Assembly: GCA_021521415.1 (NCBI GenBank)
Contig: JAIQDT010004248.1
Coordinates: 171,291 to 235,290 of the forward strand
Source of the DNA: Bidens hawaiensis
Taxonomy: Eukaryota; Streptophyta; Magnoliopsida; Asterales; Asteraceae
Reading direction: 5' to 3'
DNA length: 64,000 nucleotides
The translations under genes were made by a program, and so were the position numbers. Under the pieces are notes generated by a model. The model saw only the letters and a program-made list of their open reading frames with translations, searched no databases and had not been told where the DNA came from. Below are positions 1-10,940 of the stretch, piece by piece. Position 1 is the stretch's first letter; each line of letters begins with the position of its first letter.

Positions 1-1515
1 GGCTGAAACTGCCCCTGACCCGTTCTCTGTCCCTACCGGCTCCCACTGTAACGAACTACCGGATCCTGAGATAACCTGAGAACAAACACTCTCCATATTC
101 AGCAAGTAATTCATTGGAGAGACTTTTACAGCTGGAATACTGGTTTTCTTAATCCACTGTCGACCTGGAACTGTAACTGAAACACGACCTGTGCTCCCAC
201 TGTCACGATGTCCCCCAACTGATTTAACCTTCCTAGCTCGTTCATCCTGAATCTTCACTTTGGCTCTGGGTTTGTTACTTGCAAAACGAACCTTCTTCTG
301 CCCACGAGATTCTGTGAACCGGATTTTGTCTTTCACCAAAACTGGATCCACTCCTTTCGGTGACATATCGACCATATACAATGAACCAATTTTCTTTCCA
401 CGAGCAACAACGAGATTCCCTTTGACTACTTTCCACTGCCCATTCCCGAACTTAACATCGTGCCCTTGGTCATCCAACTGCCCAACTGAAATCAAACGTT
501 TCTTCAAACTTGGAATAACCCTCACGTCTTTCAAAGTCCAAGAAGTACCGGCTGAAGTTATCAAATCAACGTCTCCCATACCCGTAACCTCTAAAATATC
601 ATCATTCGCTAGTCGAACCTTTCCAAAATCCCCAAATTTAAGATTCTTCATCGTTTCACTACAGTGAGTGGCATGAAACGATGCACCAGAATCCATCACC
701 CAAGCATCAACGCTACTCTCAACACTACAAACCAAAGCCTCATCACTACTGACCCCGTCATCTGTGTCGTCTTCTGTAACGTTCACCTTTTTCTTACCAT
801 TCGGACACTGATTCCTGAAGTGTCCTTTCTCTTTACAACCCCAACATTCAATATCCTTACGAGTCTTAGACTGACTCCTCTTCCTGCTCCCACTGCCTCG
901 CTGTTTTCCCCTACCTCTACCTTCTGTGACTAGCATATTGCCTGATGATTCACCTGAACTTCTGCATCTTGAATCTTCTCCCAGAATCAGATCTCGAATC
1001 CCATCGAAAGTAATATTTGTAGACGAACTACAAACTGCAGTCACTGTTTGCGACCAACTGTCGGGCAAAGAGGATAATAACAAGAGGCCTTGAACTTCAT
1101 CATCAAACTTAATGTCAACTGACACTAAGCGGGACAAGATCGAATTAAGATTATTGATATGAGTTGTAACTGACCCACCCTCTTTCATTCTTGTTGTCAC
1201 TATCTCTCGGATAAGATAGACTTTATTCGCTGCCGAAGGCTTCTCATACATGTTGGATAGCGCCTCCATCATACCACGTGCTGTGGTTTCTTTCATGACG
1301 TTAAATGCCACATCTTCAGACAACGACAATGTAATACAAGCCCTAGCTTTCTTGTCTAATTTCTTCCAATCTGCTTCTGACAACTTTTCTGGTTTTTCAT
1401 CCTCAAGCACTACATCCAAGTCTTTCTGACAAAGTAGTGCCTCAATCTGCATCTTCCACCAACCGAACTTCTGTCCGTCAAACTTCTGTATCGAAACCTT
1501 TCCGTCTTCTGCCAT
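1..1515 (-). CDS. Copia-type Gag-protease polyprotein, partial at the C-terminus
   Basis: The frame opens at ATG 1515-1513 and stays open for 505 codons to the window edge. It starts MAEDGKVSIQKF, followed by a Gag (UBN2/DUF4219-like) region with a GWWKMQIEALL block. At about residue 220 is a CCHC zinc knuckle, CWGCKEKGHFRNQC (CX2CX4HX4C), preceded by an Arg/Gly/Ser-rich basic stretch. At about residue 273 is the aspartic protease motif VMDSGASFHATH. After GSLYMVDMSPKGV one expects the GAG-pre-integrase block with its WHxRLGH motif and the zinc-binding integrase start. Instead there is a basic tail (KKVRFASNKPRAKVK) with no integrase similarity for the last 130 residues or so. The frame has no stop or frameshift over 1.5 kb, so the copy is young or was recently under selection. 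It may belong to a non-autonomous gag-only (TR-GAG-like) family that uses pol from another element. That is an inference, because the rest lies outside the window. Confidence 0.87.
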   Translation of the reverse strand, partial: MAEDGKVSIQKFDGQKFGWWKMQIEALLCQKDLDVVLEDEKPEKLSEADWKKLDKKARACITLSLSEDVAFNVMKETTARGMMEALSNMYEKPSAANKVYLIREIVTTRMKEGGSVTTHINNLNSILSRLVSVDIKFDDEVQGLLLLSSLPDSWSQTVTAVCSSSTNITFDGIRDLILGEDSRCRSSGESSGNMLVTEGRGRGKQRGSGSRKRSQSKTRKDIECWGCKEKGHFRNQCPNGKKKVNVTEDDTDDGVSSDEALVCSVESSVDAWVMDSGASFHATHCSETMKNLKFGDFGKVRLANDDILEVTGMGDVDLITSAGTSWTLKDVRVIPSLKKRLISVGQLDDQGHDVKFGNGQWKVVKGNLVVARGKKIGSLYMVDMSPKGVDPVLVKDKIRFTESRGQKKVRFASNKPRAKVKIQDERARKVKSVGGHRDSGSTGRVSVTVPGRQWIKKTSIPAVKVSPMNYLLNMESVCSQVISGSGSSLQWEPVGTENGSGAVSA

Positions 1516-2322
1516 GACAATGACTAAAACGAAAAACTGGATAAAAAACAGAGACAGACACAGCAACACGAGCCTGAACTTAACGACTGTTCTACTGAAC
1601 TCTGTTAAAAAAATCAACCTATTTATACGCAGCGGAATATCGAACTGAAAATCAGAAACCGAAACTTTAAACTGAAACGATAAACCTGACAAACGCGGTT
1701 GGCACTGGTTCTCCGTTTCTTTAACGCTTCTTCTGACTTGACAACGATTCTTCAATGAAAAATAGAATCCTGATTCAACTTGTTCTTGGTTTGGTTAGGC
1801 TGATCAGCGATAACAGGTAATCAGGCCGGCTTCACTGCTCGGCTACCACACTTATACTTCGACCACAAACCCGTAACGGCAGCTGGTTACTCAGTTCTGT
1901 CGGCTAGACTGCCCGACACGACTTTTAGCGGTTGATGCTTCTTGAATGACGATCGAACAAATCGGTAATAGGGTGGCACTACTGCCGGCAAACCCTAATC
2001 GAACTGATGACCAACAAGACGAACCCGGTGACCGCTGGGTTAATTTGGCGGCTGCCAAAAAACGAAACCCTAGATCAACCCTATCTTCTGCAACTCAAAA
2101 AACAACAAGCGTTGGCTTACGGTGGTGTATGGCGGTGGACTGAACCCTAGTCGCGATCGTCGGGCTGGGTTTAGTGGCGGCGAAACAGCGGCGGCGTAAA
2201 CCCTAACGACAATCGGAGAACCGTAGCGGCGGCAGAACCCTAGCGCAGTAGGGTGGCGGCGACTGGATGGTTTGGCGGCGACTCGGCTGGTTCAACGTGT
2301 TCTTCGCGTGATCCGAACCTAA

Positions 2323-2335
2323 GCTCTAGATACCA
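2323..2335 (-). other. Primer-binding site (initiator Met-tRNA type)
   Basis: Two bases inside the LTR the minus strand reads TGGTATCTAGAGC. This matches the common plant retrotransposon site TGGTATCAGAGC, complementary to initiator methionine tRNA, apart from a one-base insertion and a substitution. Confidence 0.75.
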
Positions 2336-2337
2336 CT

Positions 2338-2631
2338 TGTTAGGATTAAACGCACACACGAAACTGAACACACACACGAAAGCAGTAAACGAACACGAGG
2401 ATTTAACGTGGTTCGGTCTAAACTGACCTACGTCCACGGGTGGCAACTAGGTATATCTTTATTGAGTGACCTAATATTACAAGTACATAATGTTGTTTAT
2501 ATAGAGACTGAACTAGGGTTAGTAAATTATTATGCAAGAAATCTAAACCGGGCCGGGCCCGACCGCCCACACCCGTCTCCTCTTTTGACTTCATATAATA
2601 AACCGGGCCAACAAGGCCTACGAACCCAACA
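2338..2631 (-). repeat. 5' LTR of the minus-strand copia element (294 bp)
   Basis: On the minus strand the LTR starts TGTTGGGTTCG and ends AATCCTAACA, so it has the TG...CA ends of an LTR. It holds a TATA-like TATATAAAC (plus-strand 2491-2505 region) and a downstream AATAAA (complement of 2457-2462), in the order expected for U3-R-U5. The primer-binding site follows directly, which fixes the inner boundary. The outer boundary rests only on the TG terminus. Confidence 0.8.
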
Positions 2632-4032
2632 ATGTATACATAATAATATAATGTTTCTTATAAATTATTTATACCAAATACAACCTTTATACCCATCTGG
2701 TTTAATCTGACTTAGACGAAAGTTATTGAATTCTTCACTGTAGGTCTTAATATTTTTAATTTAATAACCACTAATAACGTGTTTTTTTATATAGAAAAAG
2801 GGTATTATATAAATAAATGTAAGTGTTGAATGTGACAGAAAGAACTTATGCAGATACGAGTCTTGTTGTACAATCTTCAGTCTCCTAGGACCATAAAAAT
2901 ATATGATTCCAATGCAATGAAGGAGACTTTATAGCTTTTCTACATCAAACCTAACATTGGTCAATCTTTACTTTAAAGTTTAGCCAACCCAAACATAGAA
3001 AGATACCATAATTCCATAAATATTATACGCCAGCTTGACACATGCACTACATGGGTTTTCCAGTAAAAAAATTTTCCGGGAAACTAACAAATAAAGCCTG
3101 ACTATCTGTGATAACCCAATGACAAAAGGTGACTTCATATACCCGCAATCGCTGGCAATGCTAGGTAGCCCATGCTGCACCATCTCCTGTTCCGAGCAAA
3201 ACTCAACGCCCAAAGGTCCACTGCAATAAAACCCGATTAGGATCATATTCAAATTTGAGACTTGCAGTTTGCGGCCCAAGTCTTCACTTCTCCAATGCCA
3301 ATAAAACTAAAGTGCATTGGCATTTTCCAATAAAAGATAACATAGAATAATTAGAAGATAAAATTTTATACACTAAAAATTATGATTAACCACGGATTTA
3401 TTTATTGTTATTGAGAAGCATACGGCTAACAAAAACTATCGTATTTGAAAGTTAGGTCATGGGGTATACTCTAACGCCCAACATAATTTAAGATGACATG
3501 ACACTTTAAATATGCATTAAACCACTCCTATCAGGGTTAAGTTTGTTAAAAAGGTCCATGGATTATGTTTTTCACGGGTTAAAAAGAACAATATATATTA
3601 ATTACTAATTGATTTGTTATTAATTAGGATTAAACAATTTTTTTTGAGTGAGATGGAGTGAAAGAGAGAAAAATGAATGATGTGCTTATGTGGAGTTAAG
3701 AGAGGTTAAATACAATTTTCTTCAGGTTAATATATAGCAACAAAAAGCCTTAATGGAAAAAAAATGTTTTGAAAATATGCGTGTATCTAAAATAACGAAA
3801 CAATCTTTATAAACCTATATCGAGTAAATATAAGTGCGTAATTATGTTTGTGAGTAATTATTAACTCATTTATATTATAACTCAATGCTATTAAGTTCTT
3901 TATCAAATGTCAAATTAAATCGAGTGTCATAAATATATGCTTAAACTTATTAGCACTAATATGCAAATTTAGAGTTTTAAAGTATTTAACATGTAAAAGA
4001 AAATATTTTTTTATCGACACAATCTGGTCCTG
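2632..4032. other. AT-rich intergenic DNA, no gene seen
   Basis: No convincing coding region. On the minus strand at 2980-3279 a 99-codon frame contains a short block (GPLGVEFCSEQEMVQHG) with a splice-like TTTTATTGCAG before it and a GT after it. It could be a stray exon, but I do not recognise the family. Confidence 0.5.
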
Positions 4033-4040
4033 ACCAGGTT

Positions 4041-4256
4041 CAGGGGCGAAGTTTAGTTAGGGCCCGGGTGGCCTCCCCCTACCCCCCCCCCCCCCCCTCT
4101 TTAGTGGTATAAATTACTTGTTTTCGCCTAAAAAATTTTATGATTGGTGTAAATTTACCCGTTTTCAACTTAAAATTTGAGGCCGACCCCGCGTTTATGA
4201 ATTTTTAAATACATTTTGAGTATGTCCTTGACGAACTCGTCTAAGCTTCGCCACTG
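4041..4256. mobile_element. Non-autonomous hAT element (MITE, 216 bp)
   Basis: Imperfect terminal inverted repeats: CAGGGGCGAAGTTTAG at the left end and, read inward from the right end, CAGTGGCGAAGCTTAG. They are flanked by accaggtt (4033-4040) and gccaggtt (4257-4264), an 8-bp TSD with one mismatch, as expected for hAT. There is no coding capacity. The element includes a C homopolymer of about 17 bases near 4083. Confidence 0.85.
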
Positions 4257-4264
4257 GCCAGGTT

Positions 4265-5026
4265 CATGTGTATGACACACTCCTCGGGTCCCTGTGGTGC
4301 TTGGATCTTGTCGGGTTTAACCCACTAACGCATGACCATGAATAGTTTCAGACCTAAGATAAGAAGGCAAGTTTGTAGACAATGATTAAAAAATATAAAA
4401 ATGGGTAAACCCCATGAATGCAATTTTGAAAGCGACAGCTTTGACTTATGATTCTGATTTTGACTAAGAAAAAGAGCAAGTCAACCTTCTACTCAATCTG
4501 CAGCTATTAGCACGTTCACATTTGATTTCACATAAGTGCACACTATCATGCCACATTTTAATCACTTCTTTAAGCCGCCCCTCCGTCCACTATAATACAA
4601 CAATGTCAGGTTATAATATTATAACCTAAATCACACTACATTAAATTGTTTAGAATGGTGACTTTTTTATGTTTGGAAAAATATAAAATTCAGTTATAAA
4701 GCAAACAAAGCTGTGTCTGACCATCTTCAAAACCTTTACCTACTAATATTAGAACTTTAGATAGACAATTGAAAGAAAATTGAAACATGGATTTGAAATC
4801 GGCTTCTAACTAAAGACGCGCATGCCAAAAAATAAGCTCGCTTAATATACGATCATGCGCTCATGCTTCATTTAACAAGCTTGGGTAGATTCACTGGACT
4901 AAATGAAGCTATTATTTACATAACTTTTTGTTTAAAATATTAATTATACAACAAATATGGTTACGTAAAAGTTTTAGTATATAATAGTTTGGATAAAATA
5001 ACTACTTAATATGCATTGTGTTAGAT
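4265..5026. other. Intergenic DNA, nothing recognised
   Basis: AT-rich sequence without a supported gene, repeat or RNA between the hAT MITE and the solo LTR. Confidence 0.6.
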
Positions 5027-5532
5027 ATAAATGTAACATCCCGAAATTTCCAAAATGATATTAATTACATTACTTAATAATAGAGGGAAAGTTGACTCGG
5101 GTTCGGGAAATAAATAATAGAGTTGGAGTTGGTATGAGTCAGGCTAGTGTTGGATTAATGGAGACGGGTTAAATGAGAATGGGCCTTAGGTCCATGGGAT
5201 TTTAGATAAATATCCCCTAAACCCAAAAATATCTTCATTTCCTTACTTTCTACACACACACTCCAAAAACACACACACCATCTACACCGCCGCCGGGCCG
5301 AGGAGAGGAACGGGCAGATCCGAGAGAGAGAGAGAGCGATTAGTTGTGTTAACAAGTTAAACGAGATCCAAACAAGCTCAAAAAGGTATGATTCTTGATC
5401 TTTGAAGTTTAAAGATCCAAGCTTTTTAGTGTATAAACGACCGAAAATGGTCGGGAAGCGTAGTGGGTGATATTGAACCATAGCAAGGGTGTTAAAATCG
5501 CTCAAAATGCTGGACAGAAACCGAACAGCGGC

Positions 5533-5868
5533 TGATCTGGGCAACTTCGCCTGCAACTGGGCAACTTCGCCTTCAAAGCGATGAACTTCGCCTGCAAGCT
5601 AAGTTCACATGATGAACTTCGCCTGCAAGCTAAGTTCGCCTGATGGCAACTTCGCTGTAAAGTTAAGTTCGCCTAACTGGTAACTTCGCCTGAGGCCAAG
5701 TTCGCCTGATGACAACTTCGCCTGAAGCTAAGTTCGCCGGATGACAACTTCGCCTGAAGCTAAGTTCGCCGGATGACAACTTCGCCTAAAGCTAAGTTCG
5801 CCTGATGACAACTTCGCCTAAAGCTAAGTTCGCCTAAGGTTTAACTTCGCCTAAAGTCAAGTTCGATT
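5533..5868 (+). repeat. Tandem minisatellite built on AACTTCGCCTG
   Basis: Roughly twenty copies of a 14-17 bp motif in two alternating forms, AACTTCGCCTGAAGCT and AAGTTCGCCTGATGAC, which together make a repeat of about 32 bp in the middle of the array. Copies become irregular at both ends. It lies just downstream of the expected transcription start of solo LTR A. Confidence 0.9.
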
Positions 5869-5937
5869 AGAAAATAAATTAAAAATCTAATGAAAAATGT
5901 GTTAAGACAGTTAATGGAAATAAAATTTTTCCAAGCT

Positions 5938-6042
5938 GACCTGGCAGCTCGACCCCAGCCAGGGGCTCTGCCCCTTGGACCCTGCTAGGGGCTGCCGCCC
6001 CTAGACCCCGCTGCCAGGGGCGCTGCCCCCGGACCCCCGTTC
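5938..6042 (+). repeat. GC-rich block of small palindromes in solo LTR A
   Basis: About 100 bp that is much richer in GC than its surroundings. It contains several near-palindromes of the type GGGGCTCTGCCCC, GGGGCTGCCGCCCC and GGGGCGCTGCCCC. Strong local hairpins are likely in RNA or single-stranded DNA. Confidence 0.75.
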
Positions 6043-6631
6043 GTTGTGGGTAGTAGTTAAGACTGGAAAGATGATATGAGTAGTGATAGTTAATTGATAC
6101 ATATACTTGTTATACAGTCAGCCGTGCACAACTGAAGAAAGGGATTACGATCAACGGTGAACGTAACCGTGTTCAGGTGAGTTTCTAGCCCCATTCCTTG
6201 TTATGTTTTCGGGGCTGTGTGCATACTCGATGTGTTGTTAATACATTTATCCTAAGTGATAAGTGTATGTCATATGTGATATGTGTGATAGATATGAATG
6301 ATTGTTTGTCGGTACGCGAACGATCTTCGGATATTGCGCGTACTGTCAGGTTAAAAATAAAGGTACGAATATTATATATCGAAGATGTATGAATATTTCA
6401 AATGAATACTTGTCGGGGCGTGAACGATCTTCGGATATTGCACGTAACGACAAGGGGTATGGTTGTTAAATGAATGAGGTAAAGAATGCCTAGAGTGTTC
6501 TTCTGTTATAATGTAAGTATGTGTATATAGGTACACGAATGGCATGTGAGTTCTACGTTCGACATAGTAAGTTAGGATGGCAAATCCCTCTAGCTTTTGT
6601 CGGACATAGACTCGGCTGGTGATGGCGTAGT

Positions 6632-7070
6632 TAAGGACTGCGAGCCTTATACGTGAAGTAGATGATATATGTAACGTAGATAAGGACTGCGAACCTTATA
6701 CGTAATGTAGATAGGCGTCAGCATAGGAAAGGACTGTGAACCTTATACGTGCTGATTTTGTAGCATAGGGGAGGACTGCGAACCTCGTACGTGCTATGAA
6801 TTAGGTTGCAACATAGGGAAGGACTGCGAACCTTGTACGTGTTGTGGATGTATTTCAGCATAGGAAAGGACTGTGAACCTTATACGTGCTGATTTTGTAG
6901 CATAGGGGAGGACTACGAACCTCGTACGTGCTATGAATTAGGTTGCAACATAGGGAAGGACTGCGAACCTTGTACGTGTTGTGGATGTACTATGGTATAG
7001 GGAAGGACCGCGATCCTTGTACGTACCATAAATGGTGAACATAGGTAAGGACTGCGAACCTTGTACGTGT
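6632..7070 (+). repeat. Higher-order tandem array of AAGGACTGCGAACCTTGTACGT
   Basis: About ten copies of a core AAGGACTGCGAACCTT followed by a TACGT, spaced about 40-50 bp apart. Three consecutive monomers form a larger unit that is repeated once at a period of 137 bp (the word gcataggaaagg at 6721 and 6858). The core has inverted ends (AAGG...CCTT). Confidence 0.88.
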
Positions 7071-7599
7071 TCACGACCTTGAGTACAGGTATAGACGGTG
7101 AACTATGAACGTACTCTCGGTAGACTGAGGTTAGTGATTGTAGATATGTATGTATGTATGGTAGCAAGTATGTATGTAGAACAGAAGGGTAACTAGTGAA
7201 GTATGGATATGTATCTACGGATATGTATGTATGTGTATGTATTGTATGGCGTTCGATTAACTAGAACTCACTCAGCGTAGCTGACTTTTAATATGCACGC
7301 AGGTGAGCTGATTATAGAGTTAGCATGAGGATGACACACGGCATGAATTGAACGGCTGGCATCTGAAGAAATAAGTAAAGATGTTTTAAATATAAAGTTT
7401 TGTGTTATGGTATCAAAGAAAAGATTTAATGTTTTGTAACAAATTATTGATGTTTTATATTCCGCGAAAAGTTTTAATAAACTCTGATTTGAAGAAATGT
7501 GTTTATGAGTAAATCCGACGCTAGAGTAGGGTCACCGGGAGAGGGGCCTTACAATAAAGCTTGAAACGAGTCGAGCTTGAGCTTAGGCAAGCTCGTATA

Positions 7600-8265
7600 A
7601 AAAGTTCCCTCTGTTCCTGGATAGCTTCTTTCAAAATGGCTTCCGCTTCCTCGGCAAATGTCTTGGTAGAAGATATGATTTCTTGAAATTGTGGTTTATT
7701 GGTTTTTAAGTAAGTACGCAACTCATTCTGAAATTTCCTCACATGTCCAATTTCTAATGAATCAAGATAACTGTTTGTTCCAGTATAAATAATAAGTATA
7801 TGCTCATCTAGCGCGAGAGGGGCAGATTGGTATTGTTTAAGCAATTCACATAATCATTGACCTATTGCCAATTGATTATGAGTAACTTTATCGAGATCAG
7901 AAGCAAATTGTGTAAAAGCTTCTAATTCTGTGAGTTGCGCAGTTCTAATTTTAATTTACTGCCTACATTTTTTGATAGCTATAATTTGAGTTGCAGACCC
8001 AACTCTGGAAACAGAGATACTCACATTAATAGCCGGTTGCCAACATTGAATAGATTGGCAGATAAGAATATTTGTCCATCACTAATCGAAATGACATTAA
8101 TAGTAAAATAAGCCGAAACATCTCCCGATTGGGTTTCAACTATTGGCAAAGTGTTCATACTTCATTCACCTAAAAAAGAACTTAATTTAGCAGCTCTTTC
8201 TGAAAGACGTGAATGTAAATGAAAACTGGTTAAAGAACTACAAGAGGAAGACTTAAGCTACTCAA
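7600..8265 (-). pseudogene. atpA: Nuclear plastid-DNA insertion: decayed atpA (ATP synthase CF1 alpha subunit)
   Basis: Minus-strand translation follows the C-terminal third of the chloroplast ATP synthase alpha subunit. In order it shows [85 protein letters not shown] and [16 protein letters not shown]...[11 protein letters not shown]. Wording such as SSTKTF and KEAIQEQ fits the plastid protein rather than mitochondrial atp1. The frame is broken by several in-frame stops and small shifts (for example after SSFLGE, in the KKCRQ region and after LAIGQ), so it is not expressed as protein. Similarity fades near 7600, just past QEQRELF, and upstream of about 8265. It lies between solo LTR A and a partial duplicate of the 29-kb gene. 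Confidence 0.9.
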
Positions 8266-8340
8266 GAGTATTAATACATTGATCACATAAAAAGGTTAGC
8301 GTATGAAGATTAAGCTACTCAAGCATATCACTACCCGTTA

Positions 8341-8702
8341 CCGTTTCTAGATATATAGATATAACCAAAGTTTAATGTACATATGTACCAGTAGCATAAT
8401 CTGCTTTATTTTATACCACAACTGATGTCATTTCATTTCCTCTCCGGTCTTCTACTTTTCGCGGTCTCGATTTCCTTCTTCAAAATCCCGTAGCACCCAT
8501 CATCTTGCTTATTCATATCCAACACTTCTCTACTACCTCCCCTCTTACTTTCTTCCAACTATCACTCCCAGTTTCCCTCTCATTCAATCCGTCTTCACCC
8601 AAATCCAAACCCGAACCCGTTCGAATTCCCCTTTAACTATCATCTTGATGCGAACTACCACCAGCGATTCTTCCGTATGGTTTGATGCGATGAACCCCAT
8701 GT
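8341..8702 (-). pseudogene. Partial copy of the GGGPRTYPGG gene (3' part)
   Basis: This stretch is clearly similar to 29081-29540, in the same orientation. It covers the downstream flank (the shared words atatatagatata and catatgtaccagta), then the 3' half of the coding region of the gene at 29188-30045. Small deletions and substitutions break the frame (for example around 8625-8645). Because the copy includes downstream untranslated DNA and only half of the gene, it looks like a DNA-level duplication, not a retrocopy. Confidence 0.82.
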
Positions 8703-9823
8703 AATGTTAGAAAGACCAAGAAAAACCAAATTAGAAATTTATAAATTTGTAACTATAAGCCTAATACAAGTAATCAATATAATTATACAAACATCTAATA
8801 TAAATATTCAAGCCCACAACTATACAAATAAAAAGAAAGTTCATGTTATGATGTTAGTAGTTAAATTGTTTTAAGCCCAATTGCCCAAAAGCTAAATTGT
8901 TTTAAGACTTGAAGCCCAATTGAATCGTTAATAGTTAGTTTATTAAAACCTAAAAAAAGTAAAATAGAAAGAGCGGAAATTGAAAAACGAACACGAATAA
9001 TTGATAGTTGGAGCTTGGAACCACTGCCTCTGCTAGCTGCATGGTCCCTGATTCTAATTAGGTTCCAAGTGAAATATGATGCTTTGTGCTTTTGCCACAT
9101 ATGGTGATGAGTATCAAGTGAAATACGGTAGCCAACAATATATGTATATCTTCTCAAATATGTTAATATTTCTCTTTATATTTACTGTTTTCTTTTATAC
9201 GTTGTTAAGGCTTTTGCCATTAGATTATTGTCTATTTGTTTAGTATATTAGATTATTGATGACTACTTGATAGGTGATTTGTCAGTGTTTGATTATCTAA
9301 ATTTTACTATATGTGTTAATTGGTAGATAAATTATTACATTATGCTTTAATTACTTGATTGGTTAATGTTTGTTTTTTAATATGTACTTTAGGAAATTTA
9401 ATTTGATTTATCTTTTTATTATGTGACACTACACGACCCATACTCACCAATTTATTTGATATTATTTGGTTGTACATAACCAACACCCCAAATTTTCAAC
9501 CCTAATGAACAATTTTTCTAAGTCTACTCTATTGATCCAAGTCAATCACTTGCCAGACAACTCTTGCCAATCTAAAATGTCAGTAAGATCGCCGATGGTT
9601 CTTTTTGTTGATGACCGCTAGTTTTATATATATTTAACTGATTTTTTTATACTAATAAATTGTTAGACTTTGTTATAAAACTAATCCAAATAACAAAACA
9701 TATAACTTTTATGTATTACAAACTAAGTCGACCTTCATGTTTGTACTAAATTCCATATTATGTTTCACTCATGGACGCTTAAAAATCTATTAAGTTGGAT
9801 TAAAATGACTTTTCTATCCCTTA
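8703..9823. other. AT-rich intergenic DNA, no gene seen
   Basis: No supported coding region. The minus-strand frame at 8861-9157 has no recognisable domain and looks like chance. Confidence 0.55.
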
Positions 9824-10647
9824 TCTATATTATCTATAAAACATTTTAGATGGACCTAATGGTAATTTAACTTTTTCAGACGTCATTAAAGGAGACGCTG
9901 CCAAATTGGTTGCGCTTTCACCGGCAGAGACCTTATTCCTTCAGTTGTACCGTCCTCCGGTGACCTATTCAACTAACTCAATTGATTGCTCAATTAATAT
10001 CAACATTCATTCGTCGGTTTCATCATCAATTAAGCGCCGCTTAAATGTTGTTAAAGATCAATGATTCCAATCTCTATTTAGTTATGCCAATTCTCACGAT
10101 GGCACTCAATTAGGCCAAGAAATTCCTCCTCGGTAATACTCTCCAATCGATTCCGGGGAATCCATGTTTGTCTTGTTCAATTTTAATCGAATGGATCGAT
10201 CTTGTACAGTTTCAATTCATTTGAGCTCTTTAATTACATAATTGATGGAGGTTAAGGGTTCTTCAATCCTTCAGTTAGACACCTTCCTTTCAATTCAATC
10301 CAATCATTTGGTTACCCCTTCAATTATTAATTGCTCCAATTGATACCCCAAATGAGGATGCCAGTTTCAATTGATGGTTTGTGTGTTTGTATATAAAAGG
10401 CGATATTTCCCTGGCCTTCAACTCAGTTGCATTTTGCTCCCTAACTGTTGTAATTGCTTTGTTTTCTTCTATCTGTTGATTTCTTCTGCATTTAATTACT
10501 GATGCTTACTTTCCTGCTCTAATAAATCCTCCTTTATTTGCTATCTGATCTAGTAATTCTGTTATTTCCCTCCCTTTGTGAATAATTGAAACTAAAAGTA
10601 TCATTTCATCAACAACACTATGTTTGTTTAAAGCCCCGTGTGAATTT

Positions 10648-10927
10648 TAATAAAAATGCTCCAAGCCTCCACATGCAAAGTGGCTAACTAGTCAACACTA
10701 GAAGAAGCCAGAGTATAATCATGGGCCAAGATATCTACATGTTAGTTTTGTTAGTTTTTGAATAAATTTGTTTTGTTCATCGTGTCCTTTATTTTAGTAT
10801 GTTATTTTCTCTTCTTATTTAAGACTGGTCCTTGTGCTCTGTAACTTCACAACAATCAATATCAAAAAAGTATTCTCTTTCCATACTCTTTTACTTTTGC
10901 TTAGAATCTATATCACTGATCTCATCT
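10648..10927 (+). repeat. 5' LTR of the copia element (280 bp)
   Basis: It matches the 3' LTR over its length with scattered substitutions. The 5' copy starts TAATAAAAATGC where the 3' copy has TGATAAAAATGC, and ends CTCATCT against CTCATCA, so both terminal dinucleotides of this copy have mutated. Confidence 0.92.
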
Positions 10928-10928
10928 G

Positions 10929-10940
10929 TGGTATCAGAGC
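10929..10940 (+). other. Primer-binding site TGGTATCAGAGC
   Basis: An exact initiator-Met-tRNA type site, one base after the 5' LTR. Confidence 0.92.

Larger units (their letters stand above)
1..2631 (-). mobile_element. Copia-type LTR retrotransposon, 5' part (minus strand), cut by left edge
   Basis: Read on the minus strand, the element runs from its 5' LTR (2631 to 2338) through a primer-binding site (2335-2323) and a leader of about 800 bp into a long Gag-protease reading frame that is still open at base 1. Order and spacing are those of a Ty1/copia element. The 3' LTR and its TSD lie beyond the window, so target-site duplication cannot be tested. The five bases outside the LTR are atgta (2632-2636). 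Integrase, reverse transcriptase and RNase H are not present in the visible part. Confidence 0.88.
5032..7553 (+). mobile_element. Solo LTR A, gypsy-like, 2522 bp
   Basis: The sequence starts TGTAACATCCCG and ends GGGGCCTTACA, with TG...CA ends and a 5-bp inverted terminus (TGTAA/TTACA). It is flanked by a perfect 5-bp TSD, ATAAA (5027-5031 and 7554-7558). No internal region, primer-binding site or second LTR adjoins it, so it is a solo LTR left by LTR-LTR recombination. The size, and the TGTAACATC start shared with the other large LTRs here, suggest a Ty3/gypsy element. The plus orientation is inferred from this TGTAAC start. Two tandem arrays and a GC-rich block lie inside. Confidence 0.92.

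Noticed and set aside
260..933. Plus-strand open frames of 135 and 89 codons
   Set aside because: They lie antisense to the long Gag-protease frame on the minus strand and have no domain of their own.
1946..2143. Plus-strand 65-codon frame
   Set aside because: It lies in the leader of the minus-strand copia element and shows no recognisable protein.
2980..3279. Minus-strand 99-codon frame with a splice-like border
   Set aside because: A possible stray exon, but no family is recognised and the rest of the frame looks like chance.
5155..5556. Minus-strand 133-codon frame
   Set aside because: It is inside solo LTR A, antisense to its leader region, and partly composed of repeat.
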